Positions 54,775 through 64,000 of a stretch of DNA of 64,000 nt are shown here, one piece after another. The position numbers and the translations under genes are program-made. The notes below the pieces were generated by a model. It saw only the letters and a program-made list of their open reading frames with translations. It searched no databases and was not told where the DNA came from. Every line of letters begins with the position of its first letter. Position 1 is the stretch's first letter. The DNA is from Ascarosepion bandense (lineage: Eukaryota > Mollusca > Cephalopoda > Sepiida > Sepiidae), in contig JBBBDQ010001124.1 of the NCBI GenBank assembly GCA_037127315.1, positions 157,501-221,500 of the forward strand, read 5' to 3'.

Positions 54775-55525
54775 TTAAACTTCTTCTTTGTGCCCTGTCC
54801 TTTCAGGACGTAGGCGATCATGGCTTTCCACATCTCCCTATTCCTGGTGGCTCTTAGCACGCTTTCTCTTGTTACACCACGCAACCCTCGTTCCGTCATC
54901 CACCTGATCAGGTCCTTCAAATATGTTATCCGCTACTTTCCTCTGTCTCTTTTCCCTTGATCTGGCCTGTTAGTATTAGGTTCTCCAAGCCCTCTTTCCT
55001 CATTGCATGTCCCAGAAAATTTAGCCGTCTCTTCCTGATGCTCAATATTAATTTCCTTTTTGTTTCCATCATTTCCAAAACTTCATCATTGCTCACATGC
55101 TCGATCCATGATATTCACAGCATCCTTCTGTAGAACCACATTTCAGCTGCTTCAAGTTTTTCCTTCATCTTCGATGATATTGTCCAGCATTCACTGCCAT
55201 ATTGAAGAACTGACAATGACATAGCAATCCATTACTCTCTTCTTTGTTTCTAGCGAAATTTTCCTGTTTCTTAATACTTTACTCAACTTCTGGAATGCTT
55301 CCTTCGCCATGCCAATTCGCCTTCGGATCTCAGTGTCGCACTTTCCGTCTTCTGTTAGAACACTTCCCAGGTATTTACATTTTTGTACCTGCTTGATTTT
55401 AGTGTCCCTCACTGTATTTGGCATTTTGGGCTGCCCTTTTTGCTGATGATTATGCATTTGGTTTTCTTGCAGTTTATTTGTAGCCCTTTCTTGTCACTCT
55501 CTTCAGCTACCTTCTGTAGGAATTA
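54775..55525 (-). mobile_element. RTE-like LINE family B, C-terminal half
   Basis: Minus frames: KQVQKCKYLGSVLTEDGKCD, then TEIRRRIGMAKEAFQKLSKV and LETKKRVMDCYV (55191-55457), and RGLRGVTRESVLRATRNREM, WKAMIAYVLKG (54738-54920). Ends in a short (GAA)n tail (TTCTTCTT at 54780). Single 3' end, no palindrome. Confidence 0.8.
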
Positions 55526-55583
55526 ATCTGTCCAAATCTTTTGTTTTCTTAGTCCTGTTAAGTTATTTCTGATTCGGTTTCCA

Positions 55584-55765
55584 ATGGATACTATACTACC
55601 CGGCCCAGGGATTGAACTTAAAATTACTATGCCATCAAATCCACGAACCAACGCTTTAATTCGCTTGGCTATTATCCCGTTCAAGCTTTGGTTCGTGAAT
55701 TTAGTTGTATATTAATTGTAAGTTCAATCCCTGGGTCGGGTAGTATACATTAAGTGTATACAAGA
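55584..55765. mobile_element. Head-to-head pair of tRNA-like sequences
   Basis: Minus: TAGCCAAGCGAATTAAAGCG (box A, Leu/Ser-tRNA-like with long variable region) and AAGTTCAATCCCTGGGCCGG (box B). Plus, 55685 onward: the same 3' half (TTCAATCCCTGGGTCGGGTA). Outer arms TACTACCCGGCCCAGGGATT pair with AATCCCTGGGTCGGGTAGTA. A tRNA-derived SINE inserted or duplicated in inverted order. Confidence 0.55.
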
Positions 55766-56039
55766 TTAGCAATAACTTAACAATAATAATAAAAATCAAA
55801 TCAAATAAAAGAAAATAGACCGAGATGTCCGTAGACATGATGAACAGCAGAATGAGAACAATATATTCCCTTAAATTAAAAACAGTTCGAAATCCTCTGA
55901 AGGTTAATCGGATGGACAGACATCTGAAGGAACGCAAGACCAAAACAGTGTGATAATGACGTTAGTCTGACTGTAAATTATGATCACATCTTATCCCAGA
56001 AATTTATATATGAACTGTAATTATCATTCATGCTGTACT
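55766..56039. other. Unassigned
   Basis: AT-rich, nothing recognised. Confidence 0.4.
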
Positions 56040-56530
56040 AGCAGTATAACCCGGCGTTGCTCGGGTGTAATGAAAGCTTTAAAACTAATCCATGGTCCTG
56101 GAGCTCAGACTCTTTGGACGTTGGCACGAAAGACTAAAAAGCAATAGTTGCTTCTGGTTAAAGCAAAACCATATACTGAAAAAAAATGAATGGATATAAG
56201 TCAAATTTTGATTTCCTGGTATCGATATCAAATTTTCTGCACTATTGTAAGAACTGCAACCTTGAAACTTCTGAATATTGTTTCTTATGTTTTTTGCCTA
56301 TGAGTGTATCAAATTTGATTAAAATCAAACCACTCCTTCTATAACCCGATTTTTTCGATTTTTGATATTTATTGGGGGTACCTCAACACAAAACCTAGCT
56401 AAGAACACTCGCAGACACTTATAGAACAGCTGTGTAAATTTTCAAGAAAATCGGTTCAGCCGTTTCGGAGCCTATAGGTAACGGACACACACCCACATAC
56501 ACACAGACGAAGTTTCATTTGTAAATAAGT
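56040..56530 (+). mobile_element. Unclassified repeat with widespread CCCGGCGTTGC start
   Basis: AGTATAACCCGGCGTTGCTC at the start. AAAATCGGTTCAGCCGTTTC and a CACACACCCACATACACACA tail with GACGAAGTTTCATT at the end. Such ends are common in non-autonomous invertebrate retroelements; exact class unknown to me. Confidence 0.4.
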
Positions 56531-56574
56531 TTAGATCTCATTCGTTATAGGTTGTAGCTTTCGCATTTACTCGA

Positions 56575-56930
56575 CACGCGTCAGGTGTCATCTAAAAACA
56601 ATGGGGTAACAGTTGGTGAAAAATTCCTATTATTCACGAAAACTCCAACATCACCGTAGTTTGGACGATCTTAACTCTCACTTAAAATTCCTAATAGATT
56701 TAATCTTGCTTCTAGAGTTTTTGCTACTGTTCCAAGTAGGCAAAATATGATGGGTACGGCCTTAATATCTATGTTTGACTGCTTTCTAAGTTCCCTAAGG
56801 AGATACTGATGAGTTTCAATTTTCTTTGCTACTTTTTTATGTCTTCGCCCTGTAGTCCGCTGACACAGCTACGATCTGGCAAGTCTGGTTTGTTTACAAT
56901 TACCAAATTTATTTCATTTCTTCTTTTTAT
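56575..56930 (-). pseudogene. LINE C-terminal endonuclease-like fragment
   Basis: The minus strand reads LVIVNKPDLPDRSCVSG, then KIETHQYLLRELRKQSNIDI and KAVPIIFCLLGTVAKTLEAR. The PDL...C / KI..YQ.L..E / VIP...G.LG order matches the C-terminal region of LINEs with a restriction-like endonuclease or similar RTs. The frame continues about 100 codons with a shift. Confidence 0.4.
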
Positions 56931-57645
56931 TTTTTTTTTTCAATTGTTTCACCCCAAGCAAGGCGGTACCGACACTGATGTGCAGGGAGCTACATAAGAG
57001 AGTTAAAGTTTTAGACAGAAAAAGAGTGAAGACAAAGACGAACCAGCTACAGGGGGTGAAAGAGAAAGGGCAAGAGAAGGACGTGAACACAGGAGTGAAG
57101 ACAGTTACGAAGGTAGAGAGAAAGGAAAAGAACAAGATACACGGGGTGATGTGGAAAGGGCTAGAGGTAAGTGGATAAGAGATGGGAATTGACTTTGCAT
57201 TTAAATTCTTGAAGGTTGGAGCCGTCAGGAAAGCAAGTATATTTTTTATATGTCTTCGTCCTGTAGTCCGCTGACAGAGATACGATCTGGCAAGTCTGGT
57301 TTGTTTACAATTACCAGATCTATTTTATTTTTTATTTTTTTAATCGTTTCACCCCAAGCAAGGCGGTACTTCCACTGATGCGCAGAGGGCTACTTAAGAG
57401 AAGAGTAAATGTTTAAGCAGGGGGAGAGCGAAGAGAAAGACGAACCGGTTACAGGGGGATTAAGAGAAAGGTCAAGAGAAGGATGGGAATACCGGTGTGA
57501 AGACAATTGCGAGGGTAGAGTGAGAAAGGAAAAGAACAAGGGAAAAAATGAGAGAAAGACTTGAGTCAAGTGGATAAGAGAAGGCAGTTGACATTGCATT
57601 TAAATTTTTGGAGATTGTAGACGTCAGGAAAGCAAGTAGACGGGA
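56832..57645. repeat. ~410-bp tandem duplication of LINE 3' end plus flank
   Basis: The unit ATGTCTTCGYCCTGTAGTCC ... CAAGCAAGGCGGTACY ... GTCAGGAAAGCAAGTA occurs at 56838 and 57248. It joins part of the endonuclease-like fragment to a LINE-A 3' end. No palindrome at this junction. Confidence 0.8.
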
Positions 57646-58621
57646 CTAAAGACAAAGACGAATCAGCTACGGGGGGTGCTGAAAGAAAAAGGACAAGAGA
57701 AGTATATGAACACAGGAGTGAAGACATTTACAAAGGTAGAGAGAGAAAGGAAAAGAATAAGATACACGGGGTGATGTAGAAAGGGATGAAGTTAAGTGGA
57801 TAAGAGATGGGAACTGACTTTGCATTCAAATTCTTGGAGGTTGTAGCCGTCAGGAAAGTAAATAGAAGGAAAGGAGTTCCATCGGCGGGAAGTGCGAGAA
57901 AAGAAGCTGATGGAGTAGAAGTGATGGCCACATTTGGTTGATTTAACTGTAAAAGGGTGGGACCTTGCTGCCAGTCTGGTTGCTCGAGTAAATTCTTGTG
58001 GAGGGGGCATCAGTGAGCTAAGCTCGTCAGAGAAAAAGCCATGAAAATATTTGTAAAAAAAAGACAGAAGGAAGCAACATCCCGTCGGTGAGAATGTGGC
58101 TGGAGTCGAGCTGCCAAATCGGGACAGATCACATGACAGATCACATGACAGATCACATTACAGATCACATGACAGATCACGTAACAGATCACGTGACAGA
58201 TCACATTACAGATCACATTACAGATCACATAACAGATCACATGACAGATCACATTACAGATCACATAACAGATCACATTACAGATCACATAACAGATCAC
58301 ATTACAGATCACATGACAGATCACATGACAGATCACATTACAGATCACATAACAGATCACATTACAGATCACATAACAGATCACATGACAGATCACATTA
58401 CAGATCACATGACAGATCACATTACAGATCACATTACAAATCACATGACAGATCACATTACAGATCACATAACAGATCACATTACAGATCACATAACAGA
58501 TCACATTACAGATCACATTACAGAGCCTGTCGAGAACACTGAGATGAATATCAGGGGCGACAGACCAGATATGACAATATTACTTTCTTTCATCTTCATC
58601 GCGTCGTCCGTTAGATTTTGA
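56930..58621 (-). mobile_element. Three stacked LINE family A 3' regions
   Basis: 3' ends at about 56935 and 57345 (both CACCCCAAGCAAGGCGGTAC). A third, without its own poly-A, starts within ACTAAAGACAAAGACGAATC at 57645. The third is longest: minus strand TRATRLAARSHPFTVKSTKC, FFSRTSRRWNSFPSIYFPDG, DLAARLQPHSHRRDVASF. It is then interrupted by the 12-bp minisatellite, beyond which VLDR and upstream codons continue. Confidence 0.8.
58124..58524 (-). repeat. 12-bp minisatellite inside a LINE reading frame
   Basis: About 33 units of ATCTGT(A/C/T)ATGTG on the minus strand, coding ICNV/ICHV/ICYV without a stop. Flanking LINE codons read ...VLDRLCNVIC before and ICPDLAARLQ after, where normal copies have VLDKIQRRICNVIDTDLADRL. 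So the unit is the LINE's own ICNV codons. Variation is confined almost wholly to one base per unit. Confidence 0.95.
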
Positions 58622-58974
58622 AAGAGTCACGCTACTATCAAACAAATTCATCATGACTTGTTCACAACAAAGAAAACCCAATGCCACTTCTTGAATTGGC
58701 AAGTTTGTCTGGATTTCCAATTCCTACTGTATTTTTCTTCTTCTTTTTTTTTGTGATTTCTAGGGACAGATTCTGCTTTGTGCTGATACTATTTGTTTAT
58801 AATAGTAAAACCAAAGTCGTTTGCAAAGTTCTTAGTGAATGAATTTTCCTACTCGTAGCGTTTTTTTTCTTCATTATTTTCTTTAAGATAGCTTGCTGTA
58901 TACGTATAATATGCAATCTCACCTTTTGTTTTCCTCCAAAAAGATAACACATGGTATTTTTCGGCATTTTGTCA

Positions 58975-59009
<35 letters not shown>

Positions 59010-59099
59010 GAGTGTACCCTAGCCGTCAAAAATGACGTCATAATATTTGAGATGATTATTAGCTATTTTCACACAGGTTATCACCCTGAGAGTGACAGG

Positions 59100-59133
<34 letters not shown>
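58622..59133. other. Unassigned with (ATT)n and (TA)n
   Basis: (ATT)n at 58978-59007, (TA)n at 59103-59133. No gene. Confidence 0.6.
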
Positions 59134-59138
<5 letters not shown>

Positions 59139-59635
59139 GAACCTGGTGTATGCTACCCCTGTCGTCAGCGACCACCTGCTATTAACGACCGTTTTTCTAT
59201 GCAAGGACTATTTGCTAATGTTAATTGACCCCCAGTGAGCGACCTCCTCCAAAACGCGACCACGGACCAGCATGAAAAAATAAAAATCACTGGTCAAGCG
59301 ACCACTTTAACAAAAATTCATTTTGGCAGTACAGTCCTAACTTCTAAATTAGGAGAATTTAAGTTAGTAATCTATTTCATTTAATTAATCTAAGCCAGAA
59401 ACACTTTCTCGTCGTTTTGTTATTGTAGTGAAGTGTCAGATTTTTATTATTTGTGGTCAAACGGCGGCTGTCTTGTATTAACATGTGCTCATTAGATTTG
59501 ACAAATTCAAGAGATTTGTTGGTTTCTGTTTCAACTTGGATAAATTCGGGCGTAGGAGAAAAAATCACATCTATGTGAAATTTAAATTTTCAATGTTTAT
59601 CTCTTTCATTATTTTTATTTTTTTCTCAATCGTTT

Positions 59636-59682
<47 letters not shown>

Positions 59683-60195
59683 GATCGTTGTCATTTTTTT
59701 CTTGTAGGTTTGTTTATTTTTCCATATATTATCGCAGATTCTCTTTTACTATCACTCACTTCTAAGAAAAAATTGAAATGTATACATCGCGAACTTTTCG
59801 AACGTACATATTTTATAAGAAATAAGTGTCAACATCAGTTAGAATCGAAGCGGTCACATTACAAACAAACAAACACCACCCCGACTGCAATAACTGATTT
59901 TTTAAGCCTACACCAGTGCGAATAAATAATTTTTATTTATTTGTTAACCGTTGTAAATATGTTTTAATGGTAAAAAAAATAGTTATGCTGAATAAATGTT
60001 TTCAAAGTTAGGCCATCTTATGTTCTCATTTATTTATTACCAGATGACATGGTAAAATACTAAAATATGTACATTCTGGAGAGTGAAATATACGATTGTG
60101 GGAAGGATAGGTCACGAGTCTTTAGTGAGCGACCATCTGCCGTATGCGACCAGCGTTTATGACAGTAGGGGTGGTCGAATACAACAGGTTCCACT
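59134..60195. mobile_element. Non-autonomous pogo/Tigger-like element
   Basis: Left end TAGTGGAACCTGGTGTATGC; right end complement CAGTGGAACCTGTTGTATTC. Subterminal GCGACCACC-type repeats on both sides (GTGAGCGACC, ATGCGACCAG). TA flanks. The internal frame 59485-59925 contains a (CT)n insertion (59640-59680) and no recognisable transposase. Confidence 0.7.
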
Positions 60196-60479
60196 GTATA
60201 TATTCTTCGATACTCGATAACATAATTATTGCAATAAAATAAAATAAAATAAGGCACTATTAAAGAGCAAACCCGCGGCAAGTACTTTTATAACTGGCAG
60301 TAAAGAGAATGACCTGGACCGACGCTACCTTGATATTGTCTCCCTCTATTAGCGTGACAGAAGGAATATATATATATATATTAAAAACAAAAATAGTGGT
60401 TATTCTAACGAGAGAAATTAATATAGAAAAAAAGTGCGAGAAGCCGTGAACGTTTTGTTTAAAGTGTAGATTTATTGTT
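60196..60479. other. Unassigned, short (TA)n
   Basis: Nothing beyond a TA run at 60368-60382. Confidence 0.4.
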
Positions 60480-60610
60480 GCAATTATTATTAATATTACT
60501 TGCATTTTGTATAAAGTGCCCATATGGTATTTGTGTCGCTACACGTGTTTCGAGTCTAAAGTTGATTCTCTTCAGGAGAATAAACTTGTGACTTCACATA
60601 TCGAGATTCG
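60480..60610 (-). mobile_element. Penelope-like terminus with hammerhead-like motif
   Basis: The complement reads CTCCTGAAGAGAATCAACTT then TAGACTCGAAACACGTGTAG and CGACACAAATACC. CTGAA-GAG...CTC-GAAAC followed by GTGT..ACAC has the order core 1, stem II, core 2, stem III of a minimal hammerhead. One base of the CTGATGA core differs. Confidence 0.4.
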
Positions 60611-60912
60611 TTTGTTTTTCTGATGGCTATATTATCGTGTATAAATAGATAAGTCAAGTGGCGGACAGGTCAGAGAGGTCATATGTGCGCTTACATGTTT
60701 TTTTTGTTTGTTTTTTTTTCCACACTCGCACGTTAAGTTTCTCCTGTCACCTTCGTTGACTCTAAAAAATGTTTTCACTAATTTGCAAAATGTGATTTCA
60801 TCATTATACTTCAAAATTGTTTTCAGCGATTTTGATTCAATTCTACTCTACCGGTCATCTAGTGCTTGTTGTTATTTTTGGGATACTATTTGAATTTCGT
60901 GTGTGTGTGTAC

Positions 60913-60913
<1 letters not shown>

Positions 60914-60965
<52 letters not shown>
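60914..60965. repeat. (TA)n microsatellite
   Basis: About 26 TA units preceded by (GT)5. Confidence 0.95.
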
Positions 60966-60972
<7 letters not shown>

Positions 60973-61590
60973 GGATTAATTCAAAGATGTTGAATGGCCA
61001 TTTCGATATGAAGATCCCTACGGGGGACGACACATCACCTCAGCAACAGAAAAAACCTTTCAGAAACTGGAGAAAAATTAGTCTACTTTTCCTTTTTAAA
61101 TAGATTGCAAAGAAATTAAAAAATAAATAATAAAAGAAAATAAAAAGAAAAATAAAGGGAAAGAAAAAGAAAAAGAAAACGAAAAAGAAAACGAAAAAGA
61201 AAAAGAAAAAGATAGAATAAAATCAAATAAATAAGAAAAGAAAAAAAATTGACATCGTCTGGGTTCGCAAAAAAAAGGGAGAATATAACTAAAAATTAAC
61301 AGACAGCCGTGTTAAATCGACGTAAGTTTAAGCAACACGGAAAAAAGGTGGTAAGAGAGATAAAAGAAGGAAGGGAGGGAAAAAGAAAGAAACTAAAGAA
61401 AAAAAATTTTTTTAAATATTACAGACGCTGGACAAATTCAAAAACCTAATTTCCCCAAAACGTTGAAGTATTAGAAAAAGGCCTTTACTTAAAAAGGCAT
61501 AATTATTAATAAAAGGGAATAAAAAGATATAGGATTTAAAATAAAATTATTTTTTAAAAATTAGGTCATTTGAAATTAAACTATATCTAG

Positions 61591-61592
<2 letters not shown>
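60966..61592. other. A-rich low-complexity stretch
   Basis: GAAAAA/AAAGAAA-rich from about 61120 to 61250, otherwise AT-rich. No gene. Confidence 0.5.
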
Positions 61593-61657
<65 letters not shown>

Positions 61658-61661
61658 CGCG
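61593..61661. repeat. (GT)n-(GC)n tract
   Basis: About 28 GT units followed by six GC units: alternating purine-pyrimidine throughout, the kind of sequence that favours Z-DNA. Confidence 0.95.
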
Positions 61662-61679
61662 TCGGTGTGTGTTGGTTTG

Positions 61680-62000
61680 TTTGTTTAATGACATATCAAC
61701 TCCTTATGGCATATTTAATGCCGAAAATTAATTTTCTTGGTGCTTTGATAAGATTGTTTTTTTTATTACTATTAAAATCTAATGTTGGTATTTTTACTAT
61801 AAAAAATGTTTTTTATACTTTTATAGTGTCTTAATCCCAGTTTGGTGTTGGGAGGGGGTGTCACTATTTGTCCATAATTGAAACCCTAACAAGTGTGAGT
61901 GGAGCTGGGAACAACAGCAACTAAGAGGTGGTCTCACGCTCCTGAATCCCCTTCCCCTGATTTGAGTCCGAATGTAGTTTACCGTTATACCTTGGACGGT
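61680..62000 (+). mobile_element. Unclassified repeat R4, copy 3
   Basis: TTTAATGACATATCAACTCC...TTTAATGCCGAAAA, one 37-bp unit, GTTTGGTGTTGGGAGGGGG, CCCTAACAAGTGTGAGTGG, ACCGTTATACCTTGG. Collinear with copies 1 and 2. Confidence 0.6.
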
Positions 62001-62228
62001 GTGTGAAAATATGTTTGTGTATGTGCATGAGTGCACATACAGGAATGTGTGCTTTTTCTACTATTGTGAATTTGTGAATGTGCGTAAGCGTGCATGTATT
62101 TGCTTGTGCGTCAATTGCTATATCAATTTTAATGAAGTGGGTGGGAATTATTATATGATTTTTAGTAGTCCAAGGGAAGCAACTCATTCATGTTAAACAT
62201 TTGTCATGCGCAAACAGATTATTCTATG
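62001..62228. other. Unassigned TG-rich DNA
   Basis: Imperfect GTGTGCATG-type tract; no gene. Confidence 0.4.
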
Positions 62229-63150
62229 CACCGTGTCCCTTCAAACCGTTAGCGATCATGGCTCTCCAAAATTTCCTGTTTTTTCTTTTTTTTTTTTAAT
62301 CTTAGTAAATTGTCCTTTTGCTATCTCCCCTTGACCCTTTCTGCAAACTATTTACATAAGAACGTTCTTCTTCTTCTTCTTCTTCTTCTTCTTCTTCTTC
62401 TATGTGCCCTATCCTTTCAGGATGTAGGCGATCATGGCTTTCCAAGTCTCCCTATAACTGGTGGCTCTTAGCACGCCTTCTCCTGTTACACCACACAACC
62501 CCCGTTCTGTCATCCACCTGCTCAGGCCCTTCAAATATGTTATCTGCTGCTTTCCTCTGTCTCTTTTTCCTTCTATCTGGCTTGTCAGTATCAGGTTCTC
62601 CAAACTCTCTTTCCTCATTGCATGTCACAGGAACTTCAGTTGTCTCTTCCTGGTGCTCAATATTAATTTTCTTTTCGTTGCCATTCTTTCTAAAACCTCA
62701 TCATTGTTCACATGCTCGGTCCATGATATCCGCAGTATCCTTCTGTAGAACCATATTTTCGCCTCTTCAAGTTTTTTCTTCATCTTCAGTGATATTGTCC
62801 AAACATTCACTGCCATATTGAAGAACTGACATCACATAGGAATCTCGTACTCTCTTCTTTGTTTCTAGTGAAAGTTTCCTGTGTCTTAATACTTTACTCA
62901 GATTCTGGAACGCATCCTTCGCTATGCCAATTTGTCTTCGGATGTCTGGGTTGCACTTTCCATCTCCTGTTAGAACGCTTCCTAGGTATTTAAATTTTTG
63001 TACTTGCTTGATTCTAGTATCCCCCAACTGTATTTGACATTTTGGGTTGCTCTTTTTGCTGATGATCATGCATTCGGTATTCTTGCACTTTAGTTGTAGT
63101 CCCTTTTTTGTCACTCTCTTCAGCTACCTTCTGTAGCTGTAACTTCTGTG
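62229..63150 (-). mobile_element. RTE-like LINE family B with (GAA)n tail
   Basis: 62229-62280 is a diverged extra 3' stub (GTTAGCGATCATGGCTCTCC). The (TTC)n run at 62365-62400 is the (GAA)n tail of a better copy. Minus frames give KGLQLKCKNTECMIISKKSN, QVQKFKYLGSVLTGDGKC, KLSLETKKRVRDSYVMSVLQ, LRISWTEHVNNDEVLERM and WKAMIAYILKG. RT C-terminal half only; stops between blocks. Confidence 0.8.
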
Positions 63151-63240
63151 AGTTATGAATACTCCATAGGTTCGCTGTCAGTATGAGTCAATTAAAAAAA
63201 AATTAAAAGCCTTTCGAGTTTGTATCTGCTGAAAACAGGT

Positions 63241-63378
63241 AAATACGAGAATCCGCAAGACGTCGTAATCAGTTGGCTCAAAATTGCCACGTCGTCTACA
63301 CTAATCTAAGGCAATGGATATCTCTAAAGACGAGGGCGAAGCGGCTGAAGGGAAACAAATATTCACCGACAACTGAAA
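63241..63378 (+). other. Weak exon-like open frame
   Basis: One frame is open for ~45 codons (ESARRRNQLAQNCHVVYTNL then RQWISLKTRAKRLKGNKYSP) and ends at GAAA|GTGAGT, a fair donor. No convincing acceptor or family. Outside recognised repeats. Confidence 0.18.
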
Positions 63379-63495
63379 GTGAGTAGCAGTTTCTTTTAAA
63401 TATACTTTTAACTTTTCTCTTCTAAATGACATTTACTAAATTTAATGAATTTTCCCTATAACTGACCCAAGTTTTCGAACCCTTCCAATAACTAA

Positions 63496-63905
63496 GATCA
63501 CTGGTGCCCCCTAGGTTCGAATTTGCACGAGATACTAGATTAGCAACTAGATCCCACACTTTTACAGTGAAACCGATAAAATGCAACCGCAACTTCTACT
63601 CCAACGGTTTCTTTTCTCGCACTTCCCGACTGTGGAATTCTCTTCCACATGACTGCTTCCCCGACGGCTACAATCTCCAGGAGTTTAAATGTAAGGTCAA
63701 TAGACACCTCCTAACACACTAACTTCCATTCTTTCATTCTTCCCACCCACCTAACTATCTATCATCCCCCTTCTGACATTTCCTATATCTAAACACTCTT
63801 CCTATTTATCTCCTCCTATGTAGCCCCAATCTCCCCCTATGTAGCCCCAAGCGTAATAGTGGCAGTGGAATGCTTTGCTTGGGGTGAAATGATTAAAAAA
63901 AAATA
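63496..63905 (+). mobile_element. LINE family A 3' part
   Basis: Frame 63504-63722: RFEFARDTRLATRSHTFTVK, PIKCNRNFYSNGFFSRTSRL, WNSLPHDCFPDGYNLQEFKC. Then the 3' UTR, with a local duplication of CTATGTAGCCCCAA (63813, 63838), and CTTTGCTTGGGGTGAAATGA plus A-tail. The last ~95 bp of the window are unassigned. Confidence 0.85.
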
Positions 63906-64000
63906 CGTTTATTGATAACATTAACACTAACAGCATACATCCACATTCCATTGTAAATCAATTTTCACAGACTTTCACTGAGTCGGTCAAAAATGAATAT

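Noticed and set aside
58124..58524. CRISPR-like or regularly spaced array
   Set aside because: 12-bp continuous units with no spacers, in a eukaryotic LINE. The H arrays likewise have no unique spacers.
58088..58621. Plus-strand 177- and 148-codon TDHI/RSHD repeat proteins
   Set aside because: Shadow of the 12-bp minisatellite; the meaningful frame is the LINE frame on the minus strand.

Overview
The window is AT-rich, repeat-packed eukaryotic DNA with no recognisable intact host gene. Composite LINE/SINE/Penelope/mariner content, very long microsatellites, tRNA-headed SINEs and many degenerate reverse-transcriptase pieces suggest a large invertebrate genome. A mollusc, quite possibly a cephalopod, is my best guess, but that is inference from repeat style and not from a diagnostic gene. 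At most three short stretches look like host exons (7421-7542, 27248-27435, 63241-63378); all three are unproven.

Layout. 0-6.1 kb: microsatellite, a 5S-rRNA-derived sequence, tRNA-headed SINEs, LINE 3' ends, and a 1.2-kb tandem array of ~238-bp hairpin-rich units (4824-6050). 6-13.7 kb: candidate exon, LINE copies, and a Penelope-like element (GIY-YIG and RT fragments) broken up by later insertions. 13.7-18 kb: mostly unassigned DNA, then a second, opposite-strand hairpin-unit array (17262-17960). 18-26.5 kb: unclassified repeats, a decayed mariner, a Tc1-type element carrying a trimeric SINE, and another trimeric SINE. 26.5-31.5 kb: triplet and polypurine tracts, second candidate exon, possible LTR, hAT/BED-finger fragment, RTE-like LINE with a triplicated 3' end. 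32-48.8 kb: alternating SINEs and CR1/Jockey-like LINE pieces, a fold-back element, (TATC)n array, and a mariner with a quadrupled terminal repeat. 48.8-64 kb: further repeats, RT fragments on both strands, a minisatellite grown inside a LINE reading frame, a pogo/Tigger-like element, and LINE fragments to the end.

Two structures stand out. First, a ~55-bp near-perfect palindrome (arms GTGGGGGATCAGTTT / AAACTGATCCCCCAC) occurs 15 times in four unrelated host contexts (one SINE and three LINE contexts). Every time it sits at the junction between two direct copies of the host sequence, and it appears to lie in the same orientation relative to the host's sense strand. Monomeric SINE copies lack it. 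Second, the ~238-bp tandem units contain five to six hairpins each, and units differ by paired, compensatory changes that keep the stems intact. Either could be a previously undescribed element.

There are no operons or pathways to describe. The readable proteins are transposon enzymes (mariner, BED/hAT, LINE RT, Penelope RT and GIY-YIG nuclease), all broken. Boundaries of degenerate repeats are by eye and usually good to within 10-30 bp.
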